NCBI GenBank assembly: GCA_017561885.1
Contig: JAFZBF010000033.1
Coordinates: 1-64,000 of the forward strand
Source of the DNA: Bacteroidales bacterium
Lineage (GTDB): Bacteria; Bacteroidota; Bacteroidia; Bacteroidales; UBA932
DNA: 64,000 nucleotides
Direction of reading: 5' to 3'
Part shown: piece by piece, positions 22,889 through 32,796 of the stretch
How positions within the stretch are numbered: position 1 is the first letter of the stretch
How the letters are laid out: every line of letters begins with the position of its first letter
The notes under the pieces: model-generated
Databases searched by the model: none
Seen by the model: only the letters and a program-made list of their open reading frames with translations
Told to the model about the DNA's origin: nothing
Made by a program: the position numbers and the translations under genes

Positions 22889-25662
22889 ATCTCTTCGATT
22901 TTTTGATTTTTCACATACCAGAGGTATCCTTTGACGCGAGGATATCCCATCTGCCTGAGCAGTTTCATATATCTGCGCACCTGCCAGGCGTAGTACTTGC
23001 GTTCTTCTCCGAACTTGTAGTCCACGACTATGGTCTCCCCTTCCCTCACGACAACCCTGTCAGGACGCTCCACGCTGCCGTCAGTATTGATTATCGAGAG
23101 CTCGTTGAATACTGTGTTTCCGCTGTCGAACCAATGGCGGCCGGCCACCGAGGCGAGAGCCCCTGACAGCATCGACGTCACGTTGTCTGCCTCTCCGGCA
23201 GGAAGCAGACCTTCATCCACGGCCCGCGCCACTGACTGCGGCAGGTCTTCCGGCACATTTACGGAAGCGAGAATGTCGTGCAGCACCACTCCTTTCTGAC
23301 GGGCTCCAGGCTCCTCGAAGAAAGCTGCTCCGGAATATGCCATTTCAATTCTAGGCCGCGCTGGCGCTTCATCTTCCTGTGATCCTGCAACCTCCATATA
23401 TGGTATAGAAACAAAGCTTTCCACAGGTTCCTGTATTCTCGCATCATTGTCATCCGAAGTTGAGACATAACTCTGGGGGCTTCCAAATTCATATACATTT
23501 CCACCCTCCTCGACGGGTTCACAACACTGTCCGAGCATTCTGGCCATGCTCTCGGACACGGCGTCGATGCCTTCTTTAGAGCGCACAGCATAGATATACA
23601 TCGCCTGCTTCGCCCTGGTAGTCGCCACATAGGCTGCATTGATCGCGTCAACGGCCTTGAGGAAACGCTCTTTGACATAGTCTTCCCTGAAGAAAGTCTT
23701 CTCAAGATCCTTTACGAACTTGAGAGGGAACAGACCGATCTCGCAAACCTCAGGCGGAGGTGTAGTCCAAAGATAAGACGGCTTCCTGGATATGAACGGC
23801 TCGTTGAAGAACGGTATCACCACAGCTTCCAGACTCAAACCCTTGGACTTATGATATGTCATCACCCTGACGGCATCCTGCCCTTCGGGTACTGAAATAT
23901 ACCTGCTGACCGATGCGGTATCTTCCCACCATTTCACAAAAGCGGCTACGTCGGAGCCGTAGACAGAAGAGTATTCAGCCACTATGTCGAGGAATGCGTT
24001 GATGTAGGGAATATCTCCCTTGGACACCTCTCCTATCCATATCCTGATGATGGTTTCGCACAGGTCGTACAATGCCCCCTGAACAGACACGCTGTGGCTG
24101 AGGTCTACACCCAACTGCCGCAACTGTTCATTGCAGACATCGTCGGTGCCGGAGCTGAGGTACTTCAGCACGGCTACAAGTTTCTGCACCTGGGGACAGC
24201 CGGATACCAGCAGGGATTCGTCAGTGATGACAGCATAGCCCTCTTCGATGAGTTTCCGGGCGATGTCGGACACCTGCTTATTATCCCTCGCAAGGACAGT
24301 AATGCTGCCGGCTGGAAAACCGTCAGAGCGCAGCTCTTCCAAGGAAGCAACCATCCATTCCAGGGCATGTGCCATAAATTCCGGTTTTGAGACATAATCT
24401 TCAAGCTGGACCTTGACATAGCCGTCCATTTCCTTCCACTCCTTCTGACCTGCATCTTTGTAGATGTCTGATATCCGGGCCGAGAACTCGTCAGGAAGCC
24501 ATTCTCCTATTCGGCCGTAGAGCAAGTTGTTGAATCTTATTATGTTGCGCGCGCTGCGCCTGTTGACGTCCAAGGTTTCGAACCTGGCGGCCATAGCATC
24601 GAAGTCCCTTGCAAGTCCCGAGTTGAGAGTTTCCCAGTCGGAGCCCCTGAAACGGTATATGCTTTGTTTGATATCGCCCACTATCATGCAGTCCTTGCCC
24701 TTGGCCAGGCTCTCGCGGTAAAGGGGCAGGAAATTGCTCCACTCCACACGTGAGGTATCCTGGAACTCGTCGAGCATAAGATGATCGTACCTGTTTCCAA
24801 CCTTTTCATAAATGAAGGGAGCATCGGAATTGTCAATCAGCTTACGTATGGTCTCCTTGGATTCTGACAACATGACCAGGTTCTTTTCCCTCAGGATATC
24901 TGTCATCCGGGCATATAGTTCACTGGAGATGCCCATGATGCCAACCGAATCGACTATTATCTTGTCGGTCTCGTAGAGTCTCTTAGCGTATTCGTCGACG
25001 TTCCTGCTTCTTGGAGGATACTTTTTCCTGAATTCAGTCATCCTGTCAGCTGCCTCCTTGCGGACACGCTCGATCACAGCCCTGTCCTGTACGAAGGACA
25101 GACCGGGCAGACCTTTCTTTATCTTGAAATCTTCCTGAAGGAACAGCTTGCTGAATTCTTTAAGGCTGGCAGCTATGTCATACGATCCACCCTTCTCCAC
25201 CGATTCCAGGGCATATGCCACCATCCAGTCAAGCAGAGGAGCATTCTGTGCGTCGTCAAGAGAATCAAGCATAGAATCGACAGCGGCCGATATCACTCCC
25301 TGTTCGTCAAGTTCGACACGGTACGAACCGTTCTGACCGATCTCCCGTGCAAAGGCACGGATTATCTGGAGGAAGAATTTATCTATGGTAGTTATCGAGA
25401 AATTCGAGTAGTCGTGGAGTATGCTGACAAGCACCCTGCCGGCTTTACGGCCGGCTTCACTGTCTTTGCCGGCTTCTTTTTCCAGAGTTTCCAGCACGCG
25501 CTGCTTCATCTCGTCCGTAGCCTTGTTGGTAAAGGTCACGGCAAGGATGTGCCGGTAGGCGTCCGTATCGCCTGACTGCAGCAGGTATTGCATATACTGC
25601 TGCGTAAGGGTGTGGGTCTTACCGCTGCCAGCCGATGCTTTGTATATGTCTACCTTCGCCAT
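22885..25662 (-). CDS. addA: AddA/RecB-like UvrD-family helicase-nuclease
   Basis: This 925-residue protein is the helicase subunit of a double-strand-break end-processing complex. Walker A is ASAGSGKT at residues 8-15 (KASAGSGKTHTLTQ), with VTFTNKATDEM following. Walker B-like LDEFQDTS, the QSIYRFRGS motif and VMTYHKSKGL (motif VI region) are typical of the UvrD/RecB superfamily 1A. A C-terminal PD-(D/E)xK nuclease is suggested by ETIVVDYKFGEE near residue 895. An upstream in-frame Met lies inside addB, so MAKVDIYK is chosen, 2 nt after the addB stop. Confidence 0.9.
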   Translation of the reverse strand: MAKVDIYKASAGSGKTHTLTQQYMQYLLQSGDTDAYRHILAVTFTNKATDEMKQRVLETLEKEAGKDSEAGRKAGRVLVSILHDYSNFSITTIDKFFLQIIRAFAREIGQNGSYRVELDEQGVISAAVDSMLDSLDDAQNAPLLDWMVAYALESVEKGGSYDIAASLKEFSKLFLQEDFKIKKGLPGLSFVQDRAVIERVRKEAADRMTEFRKKYPPRSRNVDEYAKRLYETDKIIVDSVGIMGISSELYARMTDILREKNLVMLSESKETIRKLIDNSDAPFIYEKVGNRYDHLMLDEFQDTSRVEWSNFLPLYRESLAKGKDCMIVGDIKQSIYRFRGSDWETLNSGLARDFDAMAARFETLDVNRRSARNIIRFNNLLYGRIGEWLPDEFSARISDIYKDAGQKEWKEMDGYVKVQLEDYVSKPEFMAHALEWMVASLEELRSDGFPAGSITVLARDNKQVSDIARKLIEEGYAVITDESLLVSGCPQVQKLVAVLKYLSSGTDDVCNEQLRQLGVDLSHSVSVQGALYDLCETIIRIWIGEVSKGDIPYINAFLDIVAEYSSVYGSDVAAFVKWWEDTASVSRYISVPEGQDAVRVMTYHKSKGLSLEAVVIPFFNEPFISRKPSYLWTTPPPEVCEIGLFPLKFVKDLEKTFFREDYVKERFLKAVDAINAAYVATTRAKQAMYIYAVRSKEGIDAVSESMARMLGQCCEPVEEGGNVYEFGSPQSYVSTSDDNDARIQEPVESFVSIPYMEVAGSQEDEAPARPRIEMAYSGAAFFEEPGARQKGVVLHDILASVNVPEDLPQSVARAVDEGLLPAGEADNVTSMLSGALASVAGRHWFDSGNTVFNELSIINTDGSVERPDRVVVREGETIVVDYKFGEERKYYAWQVRRYMKLLRQMGYPRVKGYLWYVKNQKIEEI

Positions 25663-25664
25663 GA

Positions 25665-28514
25665 TCAATAACTGCAGAGCACCCTGACGGGGCAATAGTC
25701 ACACTTGTTTTCAGAAGGACCTGCCGGACGGGCCTCGAAACTGCCTTCGGACAGTATCTCGCCGACCAGGTCTTTGAGTTTATCCTCGAACGCTCTCAGC
25801 ATGCCGTCATTGCAGATGAACGTCCTCAGGGACATATCGAAGATCTGCTTCATCTGATATACACAGATTTCCATATCGTCTGCAGGCCCGACCCCGAGTC
25901 CCCCTGAGGAAAGGGTTCGGGTCTTGAACCTTGCCATAAGATATGCATACAGAAACATCTGGAATGATGAGTAAGGACGGTTGCCGGCAAGGCTCACATC
26001 GAAAATCTTGTCTATTATCACATCTTCCTTATCCCTGGTGCCATGCAGCTTGATGGAACCCGTCTTGTAATCAACTATCCTCATCTGGCCGTCCTTGCTG
26101 TCAAGACGGTCGATAATGCCTATCAGATTTACCTTTACACCGTTCACATCCAGGTCTGCGACAATCTTGTGTTCTCCGTCCAGATAGGTGAACGGGGCAT
26201 AACCCATATCGTACTCGAGAGTCTTGATCACTATCTTTCTCAGCATCTCGAACGTCACGCGCCTCTTTCCGGTCAGCGGCAGGCCGTTATACTTGAAGGC
26301 TTCGTCCAGTTTCGCTCCAATAAGAGCATCCAGTCTGCTTTTGGCGGCTAGCATGCCGTCAATGATATCCCGGCTGATGATTTCATTCTTATGATGCCCG
26401 TACAGTGCCTCCATTACATTGTGGAAAGCCGTTCCGAAAGGTCCTGATTCGAAGCCCTCGTCGACTTTATCGCTTTCTTTGATGCCTTTGACTTTAGTGT
26501 AATAGAACTTGAGCGGACAGCTCATATAATCGTTCAGACTCGACGCGGAGAAACTGTGTCTTTCTTCGACATAGACTTTCCTGAGCTGCTCCATGACTTC
26601 GGCATCCTTGACCACGGCAGCCGTTCCCTGCTCAGCGGGATTGATGGTATAGGTGCAAACCTTCTCGACGAGCGGCACTGCCTTGTAGTGGTGCTTCAGC
26701 TGCATTATGAAGCGGCTCGGCTCGCCGTTGTGAACTCCGAATGTGCGGCTGTCGTACATCAGCACAACCTTGCGGGCGCGGTAGATACTGCGGTAGAAAT
26801 GATATGCAGATATGCTGTCGAACAGCTCGAAGGAAGGCAGGCCGAAGCCCTTCCGCAATGAATACGGGATATACGAGTCGGTATTGTTCTTTGCGGGGAA
26901 AGTCCCTTCGTTGACAGAAAGGATTATTATATTTTCGAAATCCAGGGCCCTCGTCTCCAGCGGTCCCATTACCTGAAGGCCGTGGAGCGGTTCACCACGG
27001 AAAGGGACATTGAGACGTGCGGTCATCTGCCGCAGGAAGTGGAAATAGGTCTCCAGCTTGTCGAGATACGGGATCTGCAGGTCGCGGATATGGCTTATAG
27101 CCTTATAATATCCATATGCGAACTCTTTTTCCATATCAGATATGCTTCCTGCCAGCAGTTCTATGATATTCAGCTGCCAGTCGTATGCGTCGCTGACATT
27201 GTCGACAGGCTGGAATAAGGCGGACAGCAGCTCCTGCTGCGCCTCGTCGAAGAGTGCTGCAGGAACCTGGATCAGATTGTTAAGGTTGATGCGTGTCTGG
27301 ATTTCCTTTGCCTTGTCGCCGCAGGCTTTCAATATGAAAGGATGGGAAAGTATGGCCGTGACGTCCTTATGATAGAACGTAGCATGCCCGTCCCTTGACC
27401 TCTTGTTCTGCTGCAGCGGAGACAGGGAAGACATAAGGGCCGCGAACGCGCTGTTCGAAAGGCCGTAGCCCATCGTCACGTTTATCTTCTCAATTGTATC
27501 AGGTATCGAATTGAGCAACGGCATCAAAAGGGATTCGTCCGGCAACACTATAGCCGTTTCGTCAGGATCCATATACTTGAGATAATCCGCGGTCTTCTTG
27601 GCCTGGCCTATTGCCGACGGCACGCTTACCACCTCGACTTCCGGATAATTATCCGCCTTATCATCGAGCTGATATTCTGAAGGATAATCCTTCTCGTAGT
27701 CGGAGATGAACAGCGAAGCCTTGTTGTCCTTGTCACGCACCAGCTTACCCTTGAAATCCCAGTAGAAATCTCCTTTGCCGGAATTCCGGATATAGCTGAA
27801 AAGGGTCTTTTCACATTTGCTCAAGGCATTGTGCCCCACGAAGACTATGCGGTCATATCCCGCCAAAGCTTCGTCGACACTGCCGTCATGATTATCGATC
27901 AGCTCTGCCACCGCACGGGTCATCATGCCCTCGTAGGCTATTCCCCTTGAGGCAAGTTCGGCCTTGAATGCGTCATACAGCGGCCAGAGTATGTTCCATA
28001 TCTGCAGGAAACGGGCCTTGCCCGGTTTCTCACCTGATTTGTCGAGGGTTATCTTCCAAAAATTGAGGATAGCTTCTTTTTGGGTATCGGTCAGATAGTC
28101 ATAGCTGGCAGAGATGCTCTCCAGGTCGCGGACGTTGGCGAAAAGGTCCTGGGCGTTCACCATATACTGGTCTATGTCGTTGAAATCCGACAGCAGCGTA
28201 TCAGCCTTATATACGAATTCATCGAAAGAGTCGCAGACGAGACCGCAACCGGCACCCAGTTCGAGATAGTGCTTGTAGAGGATGCTGACAAGTTCAATCT
28301 TGTCCGCCCTCTTATAGGGGGACAACAAGTCGAACAGGTCGCTTATGGTAAGCAATTCCGGAGAAAAAAGCGGTCCGGGACTGCAGAGACCAAGATATTT
28401 GCGGAAAAACAGACTTGAACGGCGACTCGGAAAGACGAAACACACGTCTTTCAAGTCACCGTCATAGTCGCTCACATAATGCTTAGCGATCTGGTATAGG
28501 AAAGCATTGACCAA
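25665..28514 (-). CDS. addB: AddB-like PD-(D/E)xK nuclease/inactive helicase
   Basis: This 949-residue partner subunit has an N-terminal degenerate helicase portion (VCFVFPSRRSSLFFRKYLG, later IVFVGHNALSKCEK, IIILSVNEGTFP) and a C-terminal nuclease domain from about residue 665 (SASSLNDYMSCPLKFYY). The catalytic MRIVDYKTGS lies near residue 805. The end CDYCPVRVLC provides three cysteines, which together with the SCP Cys recall the AddB iron-sulfur staple. The start is 3 nt after the pgi stop and the stop is 2 nt before addA, so pgi, addB and addA are cotranscribed. Confidence 0.9.
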   Translation of the reverse strand: MVNAFLYQIAKHYVSDYDGDLKDVCFVFPSRRSSLFFRKYLGLCSPGPLFSPELLTISDLFDLLSPYKRADKIELVSILYKHYLELGAGCGLVCDSFDEFVYKADTLLSDFNDIDQYMVNAQDLFANVRDLESISASYDYLTDTQKEAILNFWKITLDKSGEKPGKARFLQIWNILWPLYDAFKAELASRGIAYEGMMTRAVAELIDNHDGSVDEALAGYDRIVFVGHNALSKCEKTLFSYIRNSGKGDFYWDFKGKLVRDKDNKASLFISDYEKDYPSEYQLDDKADNYPEVEVVSVPSAIGQAKKTADYLKYMDPDETAIVLPDESLLMPLLNSIPDTIEKINVTMGYGLSNSAFAALMSSLSPLQQNKRSRDGHATFYHKDVTAILSHPFILKACGDKAKEIQTRINLNNLIQVPAALFDEAQQELLSALFQPVDNVSDAYDWQLNIIELLAGSISDMEKEFAYGYYKAISHIRDLQIPYLDKLETYFHFLRQMTARLNVPFRGEPLHGLQVMGPLETRALDFENIIILSVNEGTFPAKNNTDSYIPYSLRKGFGLPSFELFDSISAYHFYRSIYRARKVVLMYDSRTFGVHNGEPSRFIMQLKHHYKAVPLVEKVCTYTINPAEQGTAAVVKDAEVMEQLRKVYVEERHSFSASSLNDYMSCPLKFYYTKVKGIKESDKVDEGFESGPFGTAFHNVMEALYGHHKNEIISRDIIDGMLAAKSRLDALIGAKLDEAFKYNGLPLTGKRRVTFEMLRKIVIKTLEYDMGYAPFTYLDGEHKIVADLDVNGVKVNLIGIIDRLDSKDGQMRIVDYKTGSIKLHGTRDKEDVIIDKIFDVSLAGNRPYSSFQMFLYAYLMARFKTRTLSSGGLGVGPADDMEICVYQMKQIFDMSLRTFICNDGMLRAFEDKLKDLVGEILSEGSFEARPAGPSENKCDYCPVRVLCSY

Positions 28515-28517
28515 GTA

Positions 28518-29843
28518 TCAGAGACGCTTTGCAAGTTCTTTGGCCAGGTCGTCGAACCCCGGCTTGCCGAGAAGGGCGAACATATTCTTCTTGTAGGCCT
28601 CGACACCCGGCTGGTTGAACGGATTGATGCCAAGCACATAGCCGCTGATGCCGCAGGCTTTCTCAAAGAAATAGAACAGTCCGCCGAGATGGTATGCGTC
28701 GAGAGTTTCGGTCTCGACGAGAATCTGAGGCACGCCGCCGTCGATGTGGGCCAGCCTGGTACCGAGCATAGCCTTCTCGTTGCAGTATTCAATCCTTTTC
28801 CCGGCAAGATAGTTCAGGCCGTCGAGGTTTTCTCCGTCAACGGGAATCTCGACCTTGCGGGCAGGATTCTTCACGCTAACCACGGTCTCGAACATAATCC
28901 TCTCTCCCTCCTGGACATACTGTCCCATAGAGTGAAGGTCAGTAGTATAGCTGACTGATGCGGGGAACAGGCCCCTGCCCTCCTTGCCCTCGCTCTCGCC
29001 GAACAGTTGTTTCCACCATTCGCTGAAATAAACGAGTTTGGGATTGTAGTTGACGAGCAATTCAACCTTCTTGCCCTCGTCGTAAAGGCAGTTCCTTGCA
29101 GCGGCATACTGGATTGCAGGATTGTCCTTTGACTTGCGGCTGCACAAGGCCTCCATATCGCGGGCTCCTGCCAGCAGGGCGTCGATGTCGAAACCGGCCG
29201 CTGCGATGGGCACAAGGCCGACCGGAGTCAGTACTGAATACCGGCCGCCGATATTGTCTTCAATGACGAAGGACCTGTAGCCTTCGCTGTCGGCCAGAGT
29301 CTTGAGAGCACCCCGGGCCTTGTCAGTCACTGCAACTATCCTTTCAGAAGCTTCCTTCTTGCCGTATTTCTCCTCTATATAGTTCTTGACAATCCTGAAA
29401 GCGACTGCGGGCTCAGTAGTGGTTCCTGACTTGGAAATAACCACGGCAGCAACGTTGCGTACCTTCATCAAGTCTTCGAGGTCTGCCATATAGTCCTCGC
29501 TGAGAGTATTGCCAGCAAACACAACCTGTACCGGTTCTTCATCCAGATTGACAGAGAAATTGTGTGAGAGGGCTGCTATGGCAGCCTTAGCACCCAGGTA
29601 TGAGCCGCCGATTCCTATTGCAACCACCAGATTGACCTTCCTGTCGTTCCAGCTCTTCACTACAGCCTTGCAGTCATCGATAAGCTGCTGAGGCATTTCT
29701 GACGGGAGATGATTCCATCCAAGAAAATCGTTACCTGCACCTGATTCGTTTTCCAGAACATCGAAAGCCGCGAGGGCCTTTTCCAAATACTGCTCTCTTT
29801 TGCCTTCAAAAGACTTGCAGCCGCTTAAATCTATCTTGATCAT
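28518..29843 (-). CDS. pgi: glucose-6-phosphate isomerase
   Basis: Pgi interconverts glucose 6-phosphate and fructose 6-phosphate. The 441-residue, short bacterial form has the substrate phosphate loop VVISKSGTTTEPA, the helix IGGSYLGAKAA, the catalytic Glu region GGRYSVLTPVGL, and NPFNQPGVEAYKK near the end. It has its own -7 box in the 42-bp gap after xth, so it can be expressed separately from recG-xth. The two nuclease genes addB-addA follow immediately. Confidence 0.96.
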   Translation of the reverse strand: MIKIDLSGCKSFEGKREQYLEKALAAFDVLENESGAGNDFLGWNHLPSEMPQQLIDDCKAVVKSWNDRKVNLVVAIGIGGSYLGAKAAIAALSHNFSVNLDEEPVQVVFAGNTLSEDYMADLEDLMKVRNVAAVVISKSGTTTEPAVAFRIVKNYIEEKYGKKEASERIVAVTDKARGALKTLADSEGYRSFVIEDNIGGRYSVLTPVGLVPIAAAGFDIDALLAGARDMEALCSRKSKDNPAIQYAAARNCLYDEGKKVELLVNYNPKLVYFSEWWKQLFGESEGKEGRGLFPASVSYTTDLHSMGQYVQEGERIMFETVVSVKNPARKVEIPVDGENLDGLNYLAGKRIEYCNEKAMLGTRLAHIDGGVPQILVETETLDAYHLGGLFYFFEKACGISGYVLGINPFNQPGVEAYKKNMFALLGKPGFDDLAKELAKRL

Positions 29844-29863
29844 TTCGTGTATTTATAGTCTTA

Positions 29864-29871
29864 CAAATTTA
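29864..29871 (-). promoter_or_regulatory. -7 box of pgi
   Basis: TAAATTTG on the minus strand, 20 nt from the pgi ATG, sits between the xth stop and pgi. It gives an internal promoter for pgi-addB-addA-GH43. Confidence 0.55.
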
Positions 29872-29885
29872 TCAATAATCGTGTT

Positions 29886-30647
29886 TCATTCAAAATCCAT
29901 TTCAAGGGAAACAGGGCAATGGTCCGAGCCTTCGAAACTATCGTGGATTGCTGCCGCAGTCATCTTGCCGGCGATGTTGTCTGATACGATAAAGTAGTCG
30001 ATTCTCCACCCTACGTTTCTCTCGCGGGCACGCATGCGATAGCTCCACCAGGAATAAGCATCAGTTCTGTCGGGATAGAAATGCCGGAACGAATCCACGA
30101 AACCGGATGCCAGCAGTTCTGTCATCTTCTGCCTTTCCTGGTCAGTGAAGCCGGCGTTCTCGTGATTGGTCGAAGGATTCTTGAGATCTATCTCCTCGTG
30201 TGCCACGTTCAGGTCTCCGCAAAGCACCACTCCTTTAGCTGCAGCCAGACGTTTCAGATAATCCCGCATGGCGTCCTCCCACTGCATCCTGTAGTCCAGT
30301 CTGCGAAGTCCGTCCTGCGAGTTCGGGGTATAGCAGCACACCAGATAGAATTCCGGCATTTCCAGCGTTATCACCCGGCCTTCGCTGTCGTGCTCGGGAA
30401 TACCCATTCCATAGGTCACTGACAGAGGGGTATGGCGGGTATAGACAGCCGTACCGCTGTAACCTTTTTTCTCGGCATAGTTCCAGTAACTCTGATAGCC
30501 CATATACTGGAGATCCAGCTGACCTGCCTGCAGCTTTGTCTCCTGCAGGCAGAAGAAATCCGCATCAAGAGCCTCGAAGGCCGCGTCGAAGGCCCCTTTC
30601 GAATAGCAGGCCCTGAGTCCGTTTACATTCCAAGATACTAACCTCAT
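29886..30647 (-). CDS. xth: exodeoxyribonuclease III
   Basis: This 253-residue AP endonuclease and 3'-5' exonuclease acts in base-excision repair. It belongs to the exonuclease III/APE1 family: SWNVNGLRA at the start, CLQETKLQ (metal-binding Glu), CYTPNSQDGL, CGDLNVAHEEIDL (catalytic Asp and Asn), and SDHCPVSLEMD (catalytic Asp-His) at the end. The ATG overlaps the recG stop (ATGA), so the two repair genes are translationally coupled. Confidence 0.96.
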   Translation of the reverse strand: MRLVSWNVNGLRACYSKGAFDAAFEALDADFFCLQETKLQAGQLDLQYMGYQSYWNYAEKKGYSGTAVYTRHTPLSVTYGMGIPEHDSEGRVITLEMPEFYLVCCYTPNSQDGLRRLDYRMQWEDAMRDYLKRLAAAKGVVLCGDLNVAHEEIDLKNPSTNHENAGFTDQERQKMTELLASGFVDSFRHFYPDRTDAYSWWSYRMRARERNVGWRIDYFIVSDNIAGKMTAAAIHDSFEGSDHCPVSLEMDFE

Positions 30648-32740
30648 GATATATTTGAATAATCTTTGATTTCAGTCTTGAGTCTCGCCAGATTGTCGAC
30701 GAGTATCCTGTTCTGGGGTACGCTGAGCATCGGGTCGTTTTCCAGAATACGGGCCGCAGTATCTCTTGCATCCGCCAGAATGGGATTGTCTTTTGCCAGA
30801 TCGGCGATATGAAGGTCGATTGCCAGACCGCTCTGCCTCGTCCCTTCGAAATCACCAGGTCCCCGCATACGCAGATCTGCCTCAGCGAGTTCGAAACCAT
30901 CGGTTGTCCGGCACATTATCTCTATGCGCTGCCTTGATTCTTTGCTGAGCTTGAATCCTGTCATAAGGATGCAATACGACTCTGCAGAGCCGCGGCCAAC
31001 TCTTCCGCGAAGCTGATGGAGCTGGCTGAGTCCGAAACGTTCGGCACTCTCGATCACCATCACCGAGGCATTGGGAATGTCGACCCCGACTTCGATAACG
31101 GAAGTCGCAACAAGAATGTCAGCCTTGCCTTCGACGAAGAGGGCCATATCGTGCGCTTTGTTTTCGTTGGTCTGCTGACCGTGTACCACGGCAGTCACAT
31201 ACTTCGGCGGCTTGAATTCTTCAGTTATGGCAAGATATCCCGACTCCAGATTCTCATAATCCATCTTCTCCGACTCCTTGATGAGCGGATACACTACAAA
31301 CACCTGCCGGCCGGCATCGATCTGCCTTCGCATAAAGTCATATACTTTCTGCCTGTGGTTTTCAGTGACGTGTTTCGTCACGACAGGTTTCCTGCCGGGC
31401 GGAAGCTCGTCTATCACGGATATGTCCAGGTCACCGAACAGAGTCATGGCCAGAGTCCTGGGTATGGGGGTGGCTGTCATTACAAGTATGTGCGGAACCG
31501 TCTCCGACTTCGACCACAGCCTGGCTCTCTGTTCGACTCCGAAACGATGCTGTTCGTCTATGACAGCAAGACCGAGCGATGCGAACTTCACCTTGTCCTC
31601 TATCAGGGCGTGCGTACCGAACACCAGATTGATGGAACCGTCTTCGAGGCCGGCATATATCTCTCTCCTTTCCTTAGCCTTGGTGCTGCCTGTCAACAAG
31701 GCGCATCTCACCTTCCCAGTGTTGACAAACTTGCCTACACCGCGGTAATGCTGCTCCGCAAGCACTTCGGTCGGAGCCATGATACAAGCCTGGTAACCGT
31801 TGTCAACGGCTTGCATCGCAGAAAGGATGGCCACAAGCGTCTTGCCGCTTCCCACGTCGCCTTCGAGAAGGCGGTTCATCTGACGGCCGCTGGTCACATC
31901 GGCCCTTATCTCTTTCAGCACCCTTTTCTGGGCACCGGTCAAAGGAAAATTCAGGTTGTTGTAAGTATCGTTGAACGCATCGCCAAGCCTTCTGAACACC
32001 AGACCGTCAGATGCGCGCATCCTTACGTTCTTCTGCTTGAGCAGCGAGAGCTGCAGATAGAACAGTTCTTCGAATTTCAGCCTCTGCTGCGCTTTTGCCA
32101 GGGACTGGACATCCTGGGGGAAATGGATGTTGTGAAGAGCGTCTTTCAGCGAACAGAGCCTCTTCTCGGCTATCAGCCATGCAGGAAGAGTTTCCCTGAT
32201 GCTGTCGGCACACTTCTCCCATACTGCGGCCTGGAGCTTGCCTATCACCTTGTTGGTGATCATGCTGTTCTTCAGGCGCTCCGTGCTTGGATATACGCCG
32301 ACCATCGCTCCTGTTCCCGGCCTTGCCGACGAGGCATCGTCAATCTCCGGATGGACCATGTTGAGCGTGCCGTTGAAAAGAGACGGTTTGCCGAAGACTA
32401 TATATTCCCTGCCCGGCTTGATTTTCTCGGAAACCCACTTGATTCCCTGGAAGAAAACCAGCTCTATTGTACCTGTGCCGTCTGCCAGGACTGCCGTCAG
32501 TCTCTTGCCGCGGTTTACACCCACGGTACGCATGTCAGTTATCGTACCTCTCAGCTGTATGTATGCACTTGAAGAGTCTATCTCACTGATGGCATAGAAG
32601 CGGGAACGGTCGACATATCTGAAAGGGAAGAAATAGATAAGGTCCCTGAAAGTGAATATGCCGAGTTCCTTGCCGAACAGTTCTGCACGCCTCGGACCCA
32701 CGGAAGGCAGGTATTTTATATCATTGTCCAGGACATCCAT
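30644..32740 (-). CDS. recG: ATP-dependent DNA helicase RecG
   Basis: RecG remodels stalled replication forks and Holliday junctions. The 698-residue length is typical. An N-terminal wedge/OB domain (about 1-200, with IQLRGTITDMRTVG) is followed by the helicase core: Walker A GDVGSGKT near residue 295, the VIDEQHRFGVEQR box, MTATPIPRTL, and the C-terminal motif VI QLRGRVGRG. The start codon lies 7 nt from a consensus -7 box, predicting a near-leaderless mRNA. It is the first gene of the recG-xth unit. Confidence 0.97.
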   Translation of the reverse strand: MDVLDNDIKYLPSVGPRRAELFGKELGIFTFRDLIYFFPFRYVDRSRFYAISEIDSSSAYIQLRGTITDMRTVGVNRGKRLTAVLADGTGTIELVFFQGIKWVSEKIKPGREYIVFGKPSLFNGTLNMVHPEIDDASSARPGTGAMVGVYPSTERLKNSMITNKVIGKLQAAVWEKCADSIRETLPAWLIAEKRLCSLKDALHNIHFPQDVQSLAKAQQRLKFEELFYLQLSLLKQKNVRMRASDGLVFRRLGDAFNDTYNNLNFPLTGAQKRVLKEIRADVTSGRQMNRLLEGDVGSGKTLVAILSAMQAVDNGYQACIMAPTEVLAEQHYRGVGKFVNTGKVRCALLTGSTKAKERREIYAGLEDGSINLVFGTHALIEDKVKFASLGLAVIDEQHRFGVEQRARLWSKSETVPHILVMTATPIPRTLAMTLFGDLDISVIDELPPGRKPVVTKHVTENHRQKVYDFMRRQIDAGRQVFVVYPLIKESEKMDYENLESGYLAITEEFKPPKYVTAVVHGQQTNENKAHDMALFVEGKADILVATSVIEVGVDIPNASVMVIESAERFGLSQLHQLRGRVGRGSAESYCILMTGFKLSKESRQRIEIMCRTTDGFELAEADLRMRGPGDFEGTRQSGLAIDLHIADLAKDNPILADARDTAARILENDPMLSVPQNRILVDNLARLKTEIKDYSNIS

Positions 32741-32747
32741 CGTTTTG

Positions 32748-32755
32748 CAAATTTA
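32748..32755 (-). promoter_or_regulatory. -7 box of recG, near the start codon
   Basis: TAAATTTG on the minus strand ends 7 nt before the recG ATG, leaving at most a couple of leader nucleotides. Confidence 0.6.
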
Positions 32756-32767
32756 CGCTAATAAGAT

Positions 32768-32775
32768 TAATTTTG
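32768..32775 (+). promoter_or_regulatory. -7 box of pdxA
   Basis: TAATTTTG matches TAnnTTTG with a 21-nt gap to the pdxA ATG. It is divergent from recG, with 12 bp between the two boxes. Confidence 0.55.
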
Positions 32776-32796
32776 CGATGTTAAAAATCATAAACT

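Noticed and set aside
31016..32572. A 518-codon open frame on the plus strand opposite recG
   Set aside because: RecG is certain on the other strand; the antisense frame has no family features and no promoter.
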